From positions 13,270,001-13,334,000 of the forward strand of contig NZ_JAPNKA010000001.1 in the NCBI RefSeq assembly GCF_026626635.1: a DNA stretch of 64,000 nucleotides, read 5' to 3'. Source of the stretch: Archangium lansingense (GTDB lineage Bacteria; Myxococcota; Myxococcia; Myxococcales; Myxococcaceae). Positions 1 to 10,500 of the stretch are shown here, in pieces (positions within the stretch are counted from its first letter, which is position 1; each line of letters opens with the position of its first letter). The notes below the pieces were generated by a model, which was not told where the DNA came from, did no database searches, and saw only the letters and a list, made by a program, of their open reading frames with translations. The position numbers and the translations under genes were made by a program.

Positions 1-1
1 C

Positions 2-841
2 CGTCTCCTCCCATGGCTCGCCGCCATGGTGACCCTCGCGTGTGACCCGGCGGCCAACCGGACCACCAAGCCCGACCCGCTCCCCACCAACCCGCAGCAG
101 CCAGGTTCGGAGTGGCAGCTGGTGTGGCAGGACGAGTTCGAGGGGACGGCAGGTACCCCGCCCTCCGCCGAGCGCTGGGTGCACGACGTGGGAGGACACG
201 GCTGGGGCAACGAGCAGTGGGAGTTCAACACCGCGAGGCCGGAGAACGCCTCGCTGGACGGCGCCGGCAACCTGCTCATCACCGCGCGCAAGGAGAGCTA
301 CCAAGGCCGGAGCTACACGTCGGCGCGGATCAACACCCGCGGACGCTTCGAGCACACCTACGGCCGATTCGAGGCCCGCATCCAGCTTCCGGTGGGGCGC
401 GGCATCTGGCCGGCGTTCTGGCTGCTGGGCGCGAACCTCGCGGAGGTGGACTGGCCGGAGTGCGGGGAGATCGACATCATGGAGTACCGGGGCCAGCTCC
501 CGGCGCTCGTCCGCGGCTCGCTGCATGGGCCGGGCTACTCCGGCGGAGGAAACATCGGCTACGAGCACGCCGTCAGTGGCGGCAAGCTCAACGAGGACTT
601 CCACGTCTACGCGGTGGAGTGGGAGCCGAACCGCATCCGCTGGCTGCTGGATGGCGTCACCTTCTTCGAGACGACGCCCGCGCGCCTGCCCGCTGGGGCT
701 CGATGGGTGTTCGACCATCCGCACTTCATCATCCTCAACGTGGCGGTGGGCGGGAACTTCGTGGGCCCGCCGGACAACTCCACCGTGTTCCCGCAGCAGA
801 TGAAGGTGGACTACGTCCGCGTCTACTCGAGGGCGCAATGA
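2..841 (+). CDS. GH16 endo-beta-glucanase lipoprotein (5' end outside window)
   Basis: Secreted family-16 glycoside hydrolase, most likely an endo-1,3(4)-beta-glucanase (laminarinase/lichenase type). The GH16 catalytic signature GEIDIMEY is intact; counting from the ATG at 26 its nucleophile, auxiliary Asp and acid/base are about E148, D150 and E153, and the family motif WPAFWLLG precedes it. The frame stays open to the left edge and reads RLLPWLAAMVTLAC before DP, which is the end of a lipoprotein signal peptide with a lipobox. The true start therefore lies upstream of the window and the ATG at 26 is internal. The protein should be anchored to the outer membrane and cut polymeric beta-glucan outside the cell. 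It overlaps the binding-protein gene by ATGA, so it is the first visible gene of the sugar operon. Exact linkage specificity cannot be read here. Confidence 0.9.
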   Translation, partial: RLLPWLAAMVTLACDPAANRTTKPDPLPTNPQQPGSEWQLVWQDEFEGTAGTPPSAERWVHDVGGHGWGNEQWEFNTARPENASLDGAGNLLITARKESYQGRSYTSARINTRGRFEHTYGRFEARIQLPVGRGIWPAFWLLGANLAEVDWPECGEIDIMEYRGQLPALVRGSLHGPGYSGGGNIGYEHAVSGGKLNEDFHVYAVEWEPNRIRWLLDGVTFFETTPARLPAGARWVFDHPHFIILNVAVGGNFVGPPDNSTVFPQQMKVDYVRVYSRAQ

Positions 842-2478
842 AGCCCGCGCTCTGGCTGCTGCCCGTCCTGCTGGTGGCCTGCACCTCGGAGCCCCGCCCG
901 CGGCCTCCGGGCGTGCTGTTCGTCTCCGTGGAGCAGCAGAGCGCATGGGTGCGCAACTTCAACCCGGTGTTCACCGGGGCGGGAGCGCGATGGCCCACCC
1001 GGGCCGGTGTCTACGAGTGCATGGAGCTGTTCATCCCCTCCACCGGCCAGTGGACGCCCTGGCTGGCGACGGGGCACGCCTGGTCCGAGGACCACCGCAC
1101 GCTGCGCTTCACGCTGCGCGAGGGCGTGCGCTGGTCTGACGGGAAGCCCTTCACCGCCGAGGACGTGGCCTTCACCTTCCAGCTCCTCAAGAAGCACGCG
1201 GCCCTGGACGCGGGCGGCGTGTGGCGCTTCCTCGAGGACGTGCGCGCGGATGGGACGCACGCGGTGGTGTTCCAGTTCTCGCGCGTCTACATCCCCGGCT
1301 TCTCCGAGCTGGCTCACCAGCCGCTCATCCCTCGCCATGTCTGGGAGCACGTGGCGGACCCCGTGACGTTCACCAACCCGGAGCCAGTGGGCACGGGGCC
1401 TTTCACCCAGGTGACCGTCTTCCGCAACCAGGTGTACGAGCTGGGGCGCAATCCGTACTACTGGCAGCCCGGCAAGCCGGCCGTCTCCGCGCTGCGCTTC
1501 CTCGCCTTCCCCACCAATGATCAGGCCAACCTGGCCCTGGTGGAGGGCGAGGTGGACTGGGCCGGCAACTTCGTCCCCTCGGTGGACCGCACCTTCGTCT
1601 CCCGGGACCCGGCGCACCACTCTCGCTGGTTCCCCCTCTTCGGCAGCACCGTCTTCCTCTACCCCAACACCACGCGGCCTCCGCTCGATGATGTGCGCGT
1701 GCGCAAGGCGCTGAGCATGGCGCTGGACCGCGAGCGGCTGGTGGACATCGCCATGTATGGCTACACGCGCCCGGCGGATGCCACGGCCCTCAATGACTCC
1801 TATACGGGCTGGCGGGATGCCGAGGCCGCCAACGGTGCGTGGGTGCGCCATGACGAGGAGGCCGCCAACCGGCTGATGGACGAGGCGGGCCTCAAGCGTG
1901 GCCCGGATGGCATGCGGCTCATGCCGGACGGCACGCCGCTGGAGCTCGAAATCGAGGTGGTGGGCGGCTGGTCGGACTGGGTGCGCGCCGGACAGGTGCT
2001 GGCGAGAGACTTGCGCAAGCTGGGTGTGAACGCGCACCTCAAGACGTACGAGTTCGGCGCCTGGTACGCGCGCCTGCAGAAGGGTGAGTTCCAGCTCGCC
2101 ATCTCCTGGTCGCTGGACGGCCCTACGCCGTACACCTTCTACAAGTGGCTGCTGTCGCCGCGCACGGTGCGTCCGGTGGGCGAGGTGGCCGCGGCCAACT
2201 GGCACCGCTACGGCGACGCGGAGGCGGACGCCCTGCTGACGCGCTTCGAGACCGAGAGCTCGCCCGAGGTCCAGAAGGAGCTGATGGCCGGAGTGCAGCG
2301 GCGCTTCTCCGAGACGGCCCCCGCCATCCCCCTCTTCCCCAACCCATCCTGGGGCGAGGCCAGCTCCCGGCGCTTCACTGGCTTTCCGAGCGCGCAGAAC
2401 CCCTACGCGCGCCTGTCCCCCCATGCCGAGCCCGACAGCCTGCTGGTCCTGACGGCACTCGCCCCCAGGGAGCCCTGA
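838..2478 (+). CDS. Family-5 extracellular solute-binding lipoprotein
   Basis: Substrate-binding protein of an Opp/Dpp-type ABC importer (SBP_bac_5 family), 546 aa. The start overlaps the GH16 stop as ATGA and gives a classic lipoprotein signal, MKPALWLLPVLLVAC, with Cys as the acylated residue. An upstream in-frame extension exists but has no signal sequence and lies inside the GH16 gene. Internal stretches such as WSDGKPFTAEDVAFTFQLL and DDVRVRKALSMALDRE are typical of the family. Family members usually bind peptides, but some branches bind cello- or beta-gluco-oligosaccharides. With GH16 and GH1 genes on both sides, beta-gluco-oligosaccharide is the likely ligand here (inference from context). 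Confidence 0.88.
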   Translation: MKPALWLLPVLLVACTSEPRPRPPGVLFVSVEQQSAWVRNFNPVFTGAGARWPTRAGVYECMELFIPSTGQWTPWLATGHAWSEDHRTLRFTLREGVRWSDGKPFTAEDVAFTFQLLKKHAALDAGGVWRFLEDVRADGTHAVVFQFSRVYIPGFSELAHQPLIPRHVWEHVADPVTFTNPEPVGTGPFTQVTVFRNQVYELGRNPYYWQPGKPAVSALRFLAFPTNDQANLALVEGEVDWAGNFVPSVDRTFVSRDPAHHSRWFPLFGSTVFLYPNTTRPPLDDVRVRKALSMALDRERLVDIAMYGYTRPADATALNDSYTGWRDAEAANGAWVRHDEEAANRLMDEAGLKRGPDGMRLMPDGTPLELEIEVVGGWSDWVRAGQVLARDLRKLGVNAHLKTYEFGAWYARLQKGEFQLAISWSLDGPTPYTFYKWLLSPRTVRPVGEVAAANWHRYGDAEADALLTRFETESSPEVQKELMAGVQRRFSETAPAIPLFPNPSWGEASSRRFTGFPSAQNPYARLSPHAEPDSLLVLTALAPREP

Positions 2479-2481
2479 CCG

Positions 2482-3462
2482 ATGAACTACGTCTTCCGGC
2501 GGCTCGGCTTCTACCTGCTGGCCGCGTGGGCCTCGCTCACGCTGAACTTCGTCATCCCCCGGCTCGCGCCTGGCGATCCCGCCTCCGCCATGTTCGCGCG
2601 CTTCGAGGGCCGCGTTCAGCCCGAGGCCATGGAGGCCATGCGCGCCGCCTTCGGTTTCACGGACGCGCCCTGGCACGTGCAGTACTTCACCTACCTGAAG
2701 CACCTCATGACAGGGGACCTGGGGCTGTCCTACGCGTACTACCCGTCCCGCGTGTCGGAGGTCATCGGCACCGGGCTGGTGTGGACGCTGGGGCTCGCCG
2801 GCTGCGCCGTCATCATCAGCTTCGTGGTGGGCTCCATGCTCGGCGTGCTCGCGGCGTGGAACCGCGGCGGGTGGCTGGACTCGGTGGCGGCGCCCGCGTT
2901 CGCCTTCCTCGGGGCGTTCCCCTACTTCTGGCTCGCCATGCTGGCCCTGTACCTCTTCGGCTTCGGGCTCGGCTGGTTCCCCCTGCGCCACGCGTACTCG
3001 CATGACCTGGAGCCGGGGCTGTCCCTCACCTTCGTGGCGGATGTGGCACGGCATGCGGTGCTGCCAGCGGCCTCCATCGTCGTGGCCACGCTGGGCGGGT
3101 GGATGCTGAGCATGCGCAACACCATGGTGGCCACCCTGGGCACGGACACCCTCCGGCTCGCTCACGCCAAGGGGCTGCCGCCGCGCCAGGTGATGCTGCG
3201 CTACGCCGCTCGCAACGCGCTGCTGCCCAACGTCACCGGCTTCGGCATGGCCCTGGGCTTCGTGCTGAGCGGCTCGCTGCTGACGGAGATTGTCTTCTCG
3301 TACCCCGGCACCGGGTACCTGCTCATCCTCGCCGTGCGCAACCAGGACTACCCGCTCATGCAGGGGCTCTTCCTGGTCATCACCCTGGCGGTGCTCGCCG
3401 CCAACTTCGCAGTGGACCTGCTCTGCCTCTGGTTGGACCCGAGGACCCGCGCCCATGCGTGA
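2482..3462 (+). CDS. ABC transporter permease, DppB/OppB type
   Basis: Inner-membrane permease of the binding-protein-dependent importer, 326 aa, the usual length for DppB/OppB. The N terminus MNYVFRRLGFYLLAAWASL is a typical first membrane helix, followed by the periplasmic stretch with LAPGDPASAMF that marks this family. The cytoplasmic coupling loop is visible near DTLRLAHAKGLPPRQVMLRY, the EAA-like loop that docks to the ATPase. It starts 3 nt after the binding-protein stop and its end overlaps the next gene by 8 nt, so translation is probably coupled. Confidence 0.9.
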   Translation: MNYVFRRLGFYLLAAWASLTLNFVIPRLAPGDPASAMFARFEGRVQPEAMEAMRAAFGFTDAPWHVQYFTYLKHLMTGDLGLSYAYYPSRVSEVIGTGLVWTLGLAGCAVIISFVVGSMLGVLAAWNRGGWLDSVAAPAFAFLGAFPYFWLAMLALYLFGFGLGWFPLRHAYSHDLEPGLSLTFVADVARHAVLPAASIVVATLGGWMLSMRNTMVATLGTDTLRLAHAKGLPPRQVMLRYAARNALLPNVTGFGMALGFVLSGSLLTEIVFSYPGTGYLLILAVRNQDYPLMQGLFLVITLAVLAANFAVDLLCLWLDPRTRAHA

Positions 3463-5215
3463 CTCCATCCGACGTCTTCTGCGCCACCGGAAGGCCGCGG
3501 TGGGCGGGAGCATTCTGCTCTTCTTCCTCGTCATGGCCCTGGTGGGGCCCTGGCTGGTGGTGGACCCGAGCGACCTGGTGGGCCGTCCCCATCAGCCGCC
3601 CTCGAGCGCCCATCTCTTCGGGACGACGGGCCAGGGACAGGACGTGCTCGCGCAGACGGTGGTGGGCGTGCGCGAGACACTCGCGGTGGGCTTCGCGGTG
3701 GGCCTGCTCACCACGCTGATCGGCGCACTCATTGGCGTGACAGCCGGGTACATGGGCCGCCGGGTGGATGACGCGCTGTCGCTCACCACCAACGTGTTCC
3801 TCGTCATCCCCGGGCTGCCGCTGGCCATCGTCCTGGGCGCGTACCTTCCGTCCGGGCCCATGCGCATGGTGGCCGTGCTCACGGTGGCGGGCTGGGCCTG
3901 GAATGCCCGCGTCTTCCGCGCCGAGGCCCTGTCCCTGCGCAACCGGGACTTCGTCGCCGCCGCGCTGGTGGCCGGTGAGAGCCGGACCCGCATCATCGCC
4001 CGCGAGTTGCTGCCCAACATGGCGTCGCTGCTCGGCTCCTCGTTCATCGGCAACACGCTCTACGCGGTGGGCGCCCAGGTGGGCCTGGAGTTCCTCGGGC
4101 TCGGCGACGTGGGCTCCGTGACGTGGGGCACCAACCTCTACTGGGCCTCCAACGACGCGGCGCTGCTGACGCGCTCGTGGTGGATCTTCGTCCCCACTGG
4201 CGTGTGCATCGCGCTAGTGGGCTTCTCGCTGACGCTGCTCAGCTCCGCCATCGACGAGCTGACCAACCCGGCGCTCAAGGCCCCTCCCGCGGTGGCCCCC
4301 ATCGCCCCAGTGGTGTCCGCCGCGCAGACCGAGCCCCAAGCCCCTGGCGTGCTGCTCAGCGTGCGCGAGCTGTGCATCGACTACGCGACGGAGCGCGGCC
4401 CGTCCCGAGTAGTGGACAACGTGTCCTTCGACATCGCGCCCGGAGAGGTGTTCGGCCTGGCCGGCGAGTCCGGCAGCGGCAAGTCCACCATCGGCTTCGG
4501 GCTGCTGCGCCTGCTGCCTCCCGCCGCGCGCATCACCCAGGGACGCATCCTCTTCAACGGCACGGATGTCACCGCCCTGGACGCCGAAGCGCTGCGCGCC
4601 TTCCGCTGGTCCCAGGTGTCCATGGTGTTCCAGAGCGCCATGAGCGCGCTCAACCCCGTGCTCACGCTGGGCGAGCAGTTCCACGACACGCTGGCGGCGC
4701 ACGGGCGCACCTCGCGGGCCGCCTCCTACGCCCGAGCGCAGGAGCTGCTCACCATGGTGGGGCTGTCGCCGGACCTGGTGAAGGCCTGGCCGCATCAGCT
4801 CTCAGGTGGCATGCGCCAGCGGGTGGGCATCGCACTGGCGCTCGCGCTTGAGCCGAAGCTGGTGGTGATGGACGAGCCCACCACCGCGCTGGACGTGGTG
4901 GTGCAGAAGGAGCTGCTCCAGCGAATGCTCGAGCTGAAGGAGCGGCTGGGCTTCGCCGTCCTCTTCATCACCCATGACCTGCCGCTGCTGCTCGCGCTCT
5001 CCGACCGCGTGGGCATCCTTCAGGGCGGCAAGCTGATGGAGGTGGACACCTCGCAGCGCCTGCGCACCGGCGCCCGCCACCCGTACACGCAACTGCTGCT
5101 GTCGTCCTTCCCCCACCTCACCGCCAGCGACGCGGCCGAGCCGTCTCCGGACCTTTCCCTCGCTGCCAACGGGCCGACGCCTGCTCGGGCCGCGCTCCAA
5201 GGAGGCCACCGATGA
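3455..5215 (+). CDS. Fused ABC permease (DppC-type) and ATPase (DppD-type)
   Basis: One 586-aa polypeptide carries the second permease and the first ATPase of the importer. Residues about 1-275 form a DppC-like permease, starting MRDSIRRLLRHRKAAVGGS, with an EAA-type loop RNRDFVAAALVAGESRTRII. A Pro/Ala-rich linker follows (about 275-300). Residues about 300-575 form an ABC ATPase with Walker A GESGSGKST, signature LSGGMRQRVGIALALA, Walker B LVVMDEPTTALD and switch His in FITHDL. The ATG at 3455 lies inside the DppB stop region; the longer in-frame ORF starting at 3290 would lie within that gene. Such permease-ATPase fusions are known in this family. The fusion fixes a 1:1 ratio of the two parts. 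Confidence 0.9.
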   Translation: MRDSIRRLLRHRKAAVGGSILLFFLVMALVGPWLVVDPSDLVGRPHQPPSSAHLFGTTGQGQDVLAQTVVGVRETLAVGFAVGLLTTLIGALIGVTAGYMGRRVDDALSLTTNVFLVIPGLPLAIVLGAYLPSGPMRMVAVLTVAGWAWNARVFRAEALSLRNRDFVAAALVAGESRTRIIARELLPNMASLLGSSFIGNTLYAVGAQVGLEFLGLGDVGSVTWGTNLYWASNDAALLTRSWWIFVPTGVCIALVGFSLTLLSSAIDELTNPALKAPPAVAPIAPVVSAAQTEPQAPGVLLSVRELCIDYATERGPSRVVDNVSFDIAPGEVFGLAGESGSGKSTIGFGLLRLLPPAARITQGRILFNGTDVTALDAEALRAFRWSQVSMVFQSAMSALNPVLTLGEQFHDTLAAHGRTSRAASYARAQELLTMVGLSPDLVKAWPHQLSGGMRQRVGIALALALEPKLVVMDEPTTALDVVVQKELLQRMLELKERLGFAVLFITHDLPLLLALSDRVGILQGGKLMEVDTSQRLRTGARHPYTQLLLSSFPHLTASDAAEPSPDLSLAANGPTPARAALQGGHR

Positions 5216-6207
5216 GCCCGTCCCTGCTGGAGGTCACCGGGCTGGTGCGCAGCGTCCCCGTGGGAGGCTTCCTCTCTCGCTCCCGGCGCACGCTGCTCAA
5301 TGGCGTGTCGTTCACCCTGGAGCGGGGAGAAATCCTCGCGCTCGTGGGCGAGTCCGGGAGCGGCAAGAGCACGCTGGCCCGGGTGCTCGCGCGGCTGGAC
5401 ACGCCGGACGGCGGAAGTCTGCGGCTGGGGGGCGAGGACGTGCTCGCCGCGGAGAAGAAGGGGGCCTCGCTGGCCTACCGCGGCCGTGTGCAGATGGTCT
5501 TCCAGGATCCGTTCGCCTCGCTCAACCCCGTGCACACCGTGGCCCACCACCTGGAGCGGCCCCTGCTGCGCCACGGCCGGGCCACTCAGGCGGAGCTCCA
5601 GACGCGCGTCCATGCGCTGCTCGAGTCAGTGGGGCTGACGCCCGCGGAGTCCTTCGCCCGCCGCTTCCCGCATGAGCTGTCCGGCGGTCAGCGCCAGCGC
5701 GTGGCCGTGGCGAGAGCCCTGGCGGTGGAGCCAGACGTCATCATCGCGGACGAGCCCACCTCCATGCTGGACGTGTCCACCCGGAGGGGCGTGCTCCAAC
5801 TGCTGCGCGGCCTGACGCGCGAGCGCGGCATCGGCATCATCTTCATCACCCACGACCTGGCGAGCGCGCGGCATCTCGCGGACCGCGTCATGGTGCTGTA
5901 CGCGGGCAGCGTCGTGGAGTCGGGGCGGACGGCGGACGTGCTCGCGGCGCCTCGGCACCCGTACACGCGGCTGCTGCTGTCCGCTGTGCCGGATGGCGCG
6001 GACTTCTTGCGCGCCCCGCTGCCCGTGAAGGCCGCCACCGGGCCCGTGCCTTCCCAGGGCTGTGCCTTCGCGCCCCGCTGCCCCCAAGCGGACGCGCGCT
6101 GCCTCAACACCCTTCCTCCTGAACACCACCCCGCGGCGGACCACGTCGTCCGCTGCCACCTCGAAGCCTCGAAAGGAGTCCTCGACAATGCGGCAGTTTC
6201 CTCCTGA
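5212..6207 (+). CDS. ABC transporter ATP-binding protein, DppF/OppF type
   Basis: Second ATPase of the importer, 331 aa. Walker A is GESGSGKSTL, the signature LSGGQRQRVAVARAL, Walker B VIIADEPTSMLD and the switch region FITHDL. The C-terminal oligopeptide-transporter extension is present with its Cys pattern (GCAFAPRCPQADARC), which in OppF/DppF relatives can hold an Fe-S cluster. The start overlaps the fused permease-ATPase as ATGA and the 3' end overlaps the GH1 start by 20 nt. With the fused protein it completes a heterodimeric ATPase pair. Confidence 0.92.
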   Translation: MSPSLLEVTGLVRSVPVGGFLSRSRRTLLNGVSFTLERGEILALVGESGSGKSTLARVLARLDTPDGGSLRLGGEDVLAAEKKGASLAYRGRVQMVFQDPFASLNPVHTVAHHLERPLLRHGRATQAELQTRVHALLESVGLTPAESFARRFPHELSGGQRQRVAVARALAVEPDVIIADEPTSMLDVSTRRGVLQLLRGLTRERGIGIIFITHDLASARHLADRVMVLYAGSVVESGRTADVLAAPRHPYTRLLLSAVPDGADFLRAPLPVKAATGPVPSQGCAFAPRCPQADARCLNTLPPEHHPAADHVVRCHLEASKGVLDNAAVSS

Positions 6208-7561
6208 CTTTCTCTGGGGTGTGGCCACCTCGGCCTTCCAGATTGAAGGTGCCACCGACGCGGATGGGCGCGGCGAGTCCATCTGGGACCGCTTCTGCGC
6301 CACGCCGGGCAAGATTGCAGACGGCACGGACGGCAAGGTCGCGTGCGACCACTACAACCGCTGGCGCGATGACGTGGAGCTGATGCGCTGGCTGGGCGTC
6401 AAGTCGTACCGCTTCTCCATCGCGTGGCCGCGCATCCTCCCGGCGGGCCGCGGCAAGGTGAACCAGGCGGGCCTGGACTTCTACTCGCGCCTGGTGGACG
6501 GGCTGCTCAAGGCGGGCATCGAGCCCTTCGCCACGCTCTACCACTGGGACCTGCCGCAGGCCCTGCAGGACAAGGGCGGCTGGCCCTCGCGTGACACGAT
6601 GAGCGCCTTCGTCGAGTACACCAACGAGGTGAGCCAGGTGCTCGGCGACCGCGTGAAGCGGTGGATTACGCACAACGAGCCCTGGTGCATCAGCTTCCTG
6701 GGCCATGCCAACGGCGAGCACGCGCCCGGGCACAAGAACCAGTGGGGCGAGATGCTCGCCACGGCCCATCACCTGCTGGTGTCGCACGGGCAGGCGGTGT
6801 CCGTCCTGCGCTCCAACGTGAAGAACGCCGAGGTGGGCATCACCCTCAACCTGGTGCCCGCGCAGCCCGCCTCGCCCAGCCCCGAGGACCTCGACGCCAC
6901 GCGCGCCTTCGACGGTAGCTTCAACCGCTGGTTCCTCGATCCCCTCTACGGCCGCGGCTACCCGAAGGACGTGATTGCGGACCACCTGGCGGCCGGCCGC
7001 ATCTCCTCGGAGACGCTGGACTTCATCCGCGAGGGAGACCTGGAGGCCATCGCCACGCCCACCGACTTCCTGGGCGTGAACTTCTACTCGCGCGGCATCA
7101 TCCGCAGCGACCGCATCCCCGAGGAGAAGAATGCTCCCCGCACCGTCCACCCCGAGCAGGAGCACACGGACATGAACTGGGAGGTGTTCGCGGGCGGCCT
7201 CACCAACCTGCTCACGCGCCTGCACAAGGACTACCAGCCGCCGCGCATCTACATCACCGAGAACGGGGCCGCCTACGCCACCGGTCCGGACTCGGATGGA
7301 CGCGTGCGTGACACCAAGCGCGCCCACTACCTGAGCACGCACCTGCAGGCGTCCCTGGATGCCATCCGCCAGGGTGTTCCGCTCGGGGGCTACTTCGCCT
7401 GGTCCCTGATGGACAACTTCGAGTGGGGCTTCGGCTACCAGAAGCGCTTCGGGCTCGTCTTCGTGGACTACGCCACCCAGAAGCGGATTCCCAAGGACAG
7501 CGCCCACCTCTACCGCGCGGTGGTGACCCAGAACAGCCTGGATGTGGAGAAGGCGGCATGA
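6188..7561 (+). CDS. GH1 beta-glucosidase
   Basis: Cytoplasmic family-1 glycoside hydrolase, 457 aa, full length for the family and without a signal peptide. It opens with MRQFPPDFLWGVATSAFQIE, the usual BglA/BglB N terminus. The acid/base Glu is E164 in THNEPW and the nucleophile is E358 in YITENGAAY. The start at 6188 is chosen because the family N terminus begins there; it lies in the 3' end of the ATPase gene. It should hydrolyse imported short beta-gluco-oligosaccharides to glucose, the last step of the pathway encoded by this operon. The stop overlaps the next start as ATGA. Confidence 0.95.
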   Translation: MRQFPPDFLWGVATSAFQIEGATDADGRGESIWDRFCATPGKIADGTDGKVACDHYNRWRDDVELMRWLGVKSYRFSIAWPRILPAGRGKVNQAGLDFYSRLVDGLLKAGIEPFATLYHWDLPQALQDKGGWPSRDTMSAFVEYTNEVSQVLGDRVKRWITHNEPWCISFLGHANGEHAPGHKNQWGEMLATAHHLLVSHGQAVSVLRSNVKNAEVGITLNLVPAQPASPSPEDLDATRAFDGSFNRWFLDPLYGRGYPKDVIADHLAAGRISSETLDFIREGDLEAIATPTDFLGVNFYSRGIIRSDRIPEEKNAPRTVHPEQEHTDMNWEVFAGGLTNLLTRLHKDYQPPRIYITENGAAYATGPDSDGRVRDTKRAHYLSTHLQASLDAIRQGVPLGGYFAWSLMDNFEWGFGYQKRFGLVFVDYATQKRIPKDSAHLYRAVVTQNSLDVEKAA

Positions 7562-10500
7562 GTTCCCTCACCCTCGTCACGTGTCTGGCCGTAACGCTAT
7601 CCCAGACACCCACTCCCACCGTTCCGGTGGCGACCGAGTCCACCCCGGCCACGCCCACCGTTCCGGTGGCGACCGAGTCCAAGCCGGCCACGCCCGCCGC
7701 TCCGCCGGCCACTCCCGCCCCCGCGCCCGCCACTGACGCACCGGTGGCGGCTCCGCCCGCGTCCCTCCGTCCCACGGCGGCGGCCGTTACTCCCGCGGGA
7801 GTGCAGAACGTGCGCGTCCTCCACGACGAGCGCGGCTTCAAGCTCCAGGTGGACGGGCGTGACTTCCCCATCCGCGGCATGAACTGGGGCTACACGCCCA
7901 TTGGCGAGAACTACCGCTACTCGCTGTGGAACCAGACGGATGACTTCATCCAGGCCGTGCTGAAGCGGGAGATGACGCTGCTGCGCGACATGGGCGTCAA
8001 CGCCATCCGCCAGTTCGACGACATCCCCCCGCGCTGGGTGGAGTTCATCTACCGGAACTACGGCATCTACACCGTGGTGAACCCGCTGATGGGCCGCTAC
8101 GGCACCAACGTGAACGGCGTCATGGCGCCGAACACGGACTACTCCAACCCGGCGCACCGCCAGGCGCTGCTCACGGACCTGGCACAGCGGGTGGAGCGCT
8201 ACCGCGACACGCCCGGCGTGCTGATGTGGATGCTGGGCAACGAGAACAACTACGGCCTGCACTGGACGGGGTATGAGATTCAAGCGCTCCCCGGCCAGGA
8301 GGACGCCGCCCGCGCCGAGCACCTCTACTCGCTCATGGGCGAGGCGGTGCGCACCATCAAGGCCCGGGACACGTACCACCCGGTGTCCATCGCCAACGGT
8401 GACGTGCAGTACGTGGACCTCATCGCGCGCCACGCCCCCGAGCTGGACGTCTTCGGCGCCAACGTCTACCGCGGTGCCTCCGCGAGAGACTTGTTCGACG
8501 TGGTGCTCCAGAAGCTGAACAAGCCGGTGATGTTCACCGAGTTCGGCGCGGACGCGTATGACGCGAAGGCCGGACGCGAGGACCACCTGGCGCAGGCGGA
8601 CTACCTGCGCAAGCAGTGGGAGGAGATTTACTCGCAGAGCTACGGCCACGGGCGCGCGCAGAACGCGCTGGGTGGCTTCGTGTTCCAGTGGGTAGATGGC
8701 TGGTGGAAGATGGGGCAGGAAGCCAACCTCTCCATCCACGACACCACGGCGTCCTGGCCCAACGGCGGATACCCGTCCGACTTCGTTGAAGGCCAGAACA
8801 ACATGAACGAGGAGTGGTTCGGCATCAGCGCGCTGGGCCCCGAGGACGATGCTGGCATCGCTCGGGTGCAGCCGCGCACGGCCTACTACGTCCTTCAGGC
8901 CGCCTTCCGCCTGGACCCGTACGCGCCTGGCACCAACCCCGACACCATCCGCCAGCACTTCGAGGCCATCCGCCCGACGGAGATGTCTCGCGGCTACGAG
9001 TCCTCCGTGGCGCTGGCGCGCGCCGAGGAGCTGAGCGTGGTGCGCGTGTCCAACCTGCGGCTGGTGATGGACAGCTCCATGTCGCGCGGGAGCATCGCCA
9101 CGACGCGGTCCAACGTCGACACGGTGGACCACACCGAGTCCATCTTCTTCGACCTGGCGATGCAGCCGGCCTCCGGTGTGTACGGGCGCGCGTCGTTCAA
9201 CATCGTAGGCAACGTGGCGCAGAACCGGCTCAACAACCTGTTCTACGAGAACCGCGGCACGCAGGCCGCTCCGACGACCATCGGAGGCACCCCGGCGCCG
9301 GGCACGCCCACGGCTACCCCCGGGAGCCAGCCGCTGGGACTGGAGCGCTTCGCCCTGTACCAGGCCGAGTTCAAGTTCGACCGGGACGAGTTCAACCTCG
9401 AGGGCTACTACCGCGTCGGCCACACGCACTGGGGCGAGGAGGGTGACTTCTTCAACCTCTACCGCGAGGCGTTCTACGGGCCGAACGTCGACATCTACCA
9501 CGGCAACGCGCCCTTCGGCGTCGTGTTCAGCGGCAAGAAGGGAATCCTGGAGGGCCTGAAGGTGGCGGTGGGCCCGGAGCTGTACTGGGGCGCCAACCCG
9601 TCCTTGGTGGCGAAGTACCGCAAGGGCGTGGGCCCGGTGACGCTGACGCTGGTGCACCAGGAGGACCTGGCCCGAGGCGCGGTGCAGCAGACGGCCTCCG
9701 TCATCCGCGAGCGCGTGGCGCGCAGGACGGCGCTGGGCATGGAGTGGAACCGGGGCCCCATGGGCCTGGAGGTGGGTGGCATCTTCTCGGCGCCGCAGCG
9801 CATCGGCGAGGAGTTCATCTGGACGCGGCCCACCACCGGACCCAGCTACCTGGACAGCGGCTACGAAGTGCTCCGGGACAAGGTGCAGGTGCTGGACACG
9901 CTCGGCGCCAAGGCGCGGCTCACGTATGACCTGGGCATGGTGCGCATGTTCGCCCAGGCGTCGTACCGCGGACTGGTGGCGGACTCGGGCCCCGAGCAGC
10001 GCACGGTGCTGACGGGCTGGAGCATGCGCGAGAGCGGCCGCGGCAACCACTACGCCGGCCAGGTGGGCGCGACCGTGCAGCTCGGCACGCTGCAGATTGC
10101 CCCCAACGTGCTGTACCAGAAGCCTCTCATCGGGCCCAACCCCACCATCAATGACGCGTTCGAGCGGGAGACGGGCAGGTACTTCCCGGGCGTCAAGCCG
10201 CGCAGCGTGCTCACGGACTCCTTCACCGTGTTGGACAACCGCGAGACGCTGGGCGCCGAGCTGCTGCTCACCTTCGACCCGACGCCCGCCACCTGGTTCT
10301 GGTCCTGGGACCGGGACATGCGCGAGGACGCCCCCTTCGCCGCGGGCCTGGACATCGTCTACCGGCACCAACCGACGTCGCGTGACGCGGGCATCGCCAT
10401 CCTCGCCAACGGCAGCATGATCGCCTTCGGCAAGGCGCCGCCCGCCGCCGACGAATGGGAGACGACGCTGCGCGTGGTGGGCAACCCCTCCAAGCGCCTG

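Noticed and set aside
823..3534. 903-codon antisense open frame opposite the ABC-transporter genes
   Set aside because: His/Gln/Arg/Gly-rich low-complexity translation typical of the antisense of high-GC coding DNA; the + strand genes here have clear family motifs.
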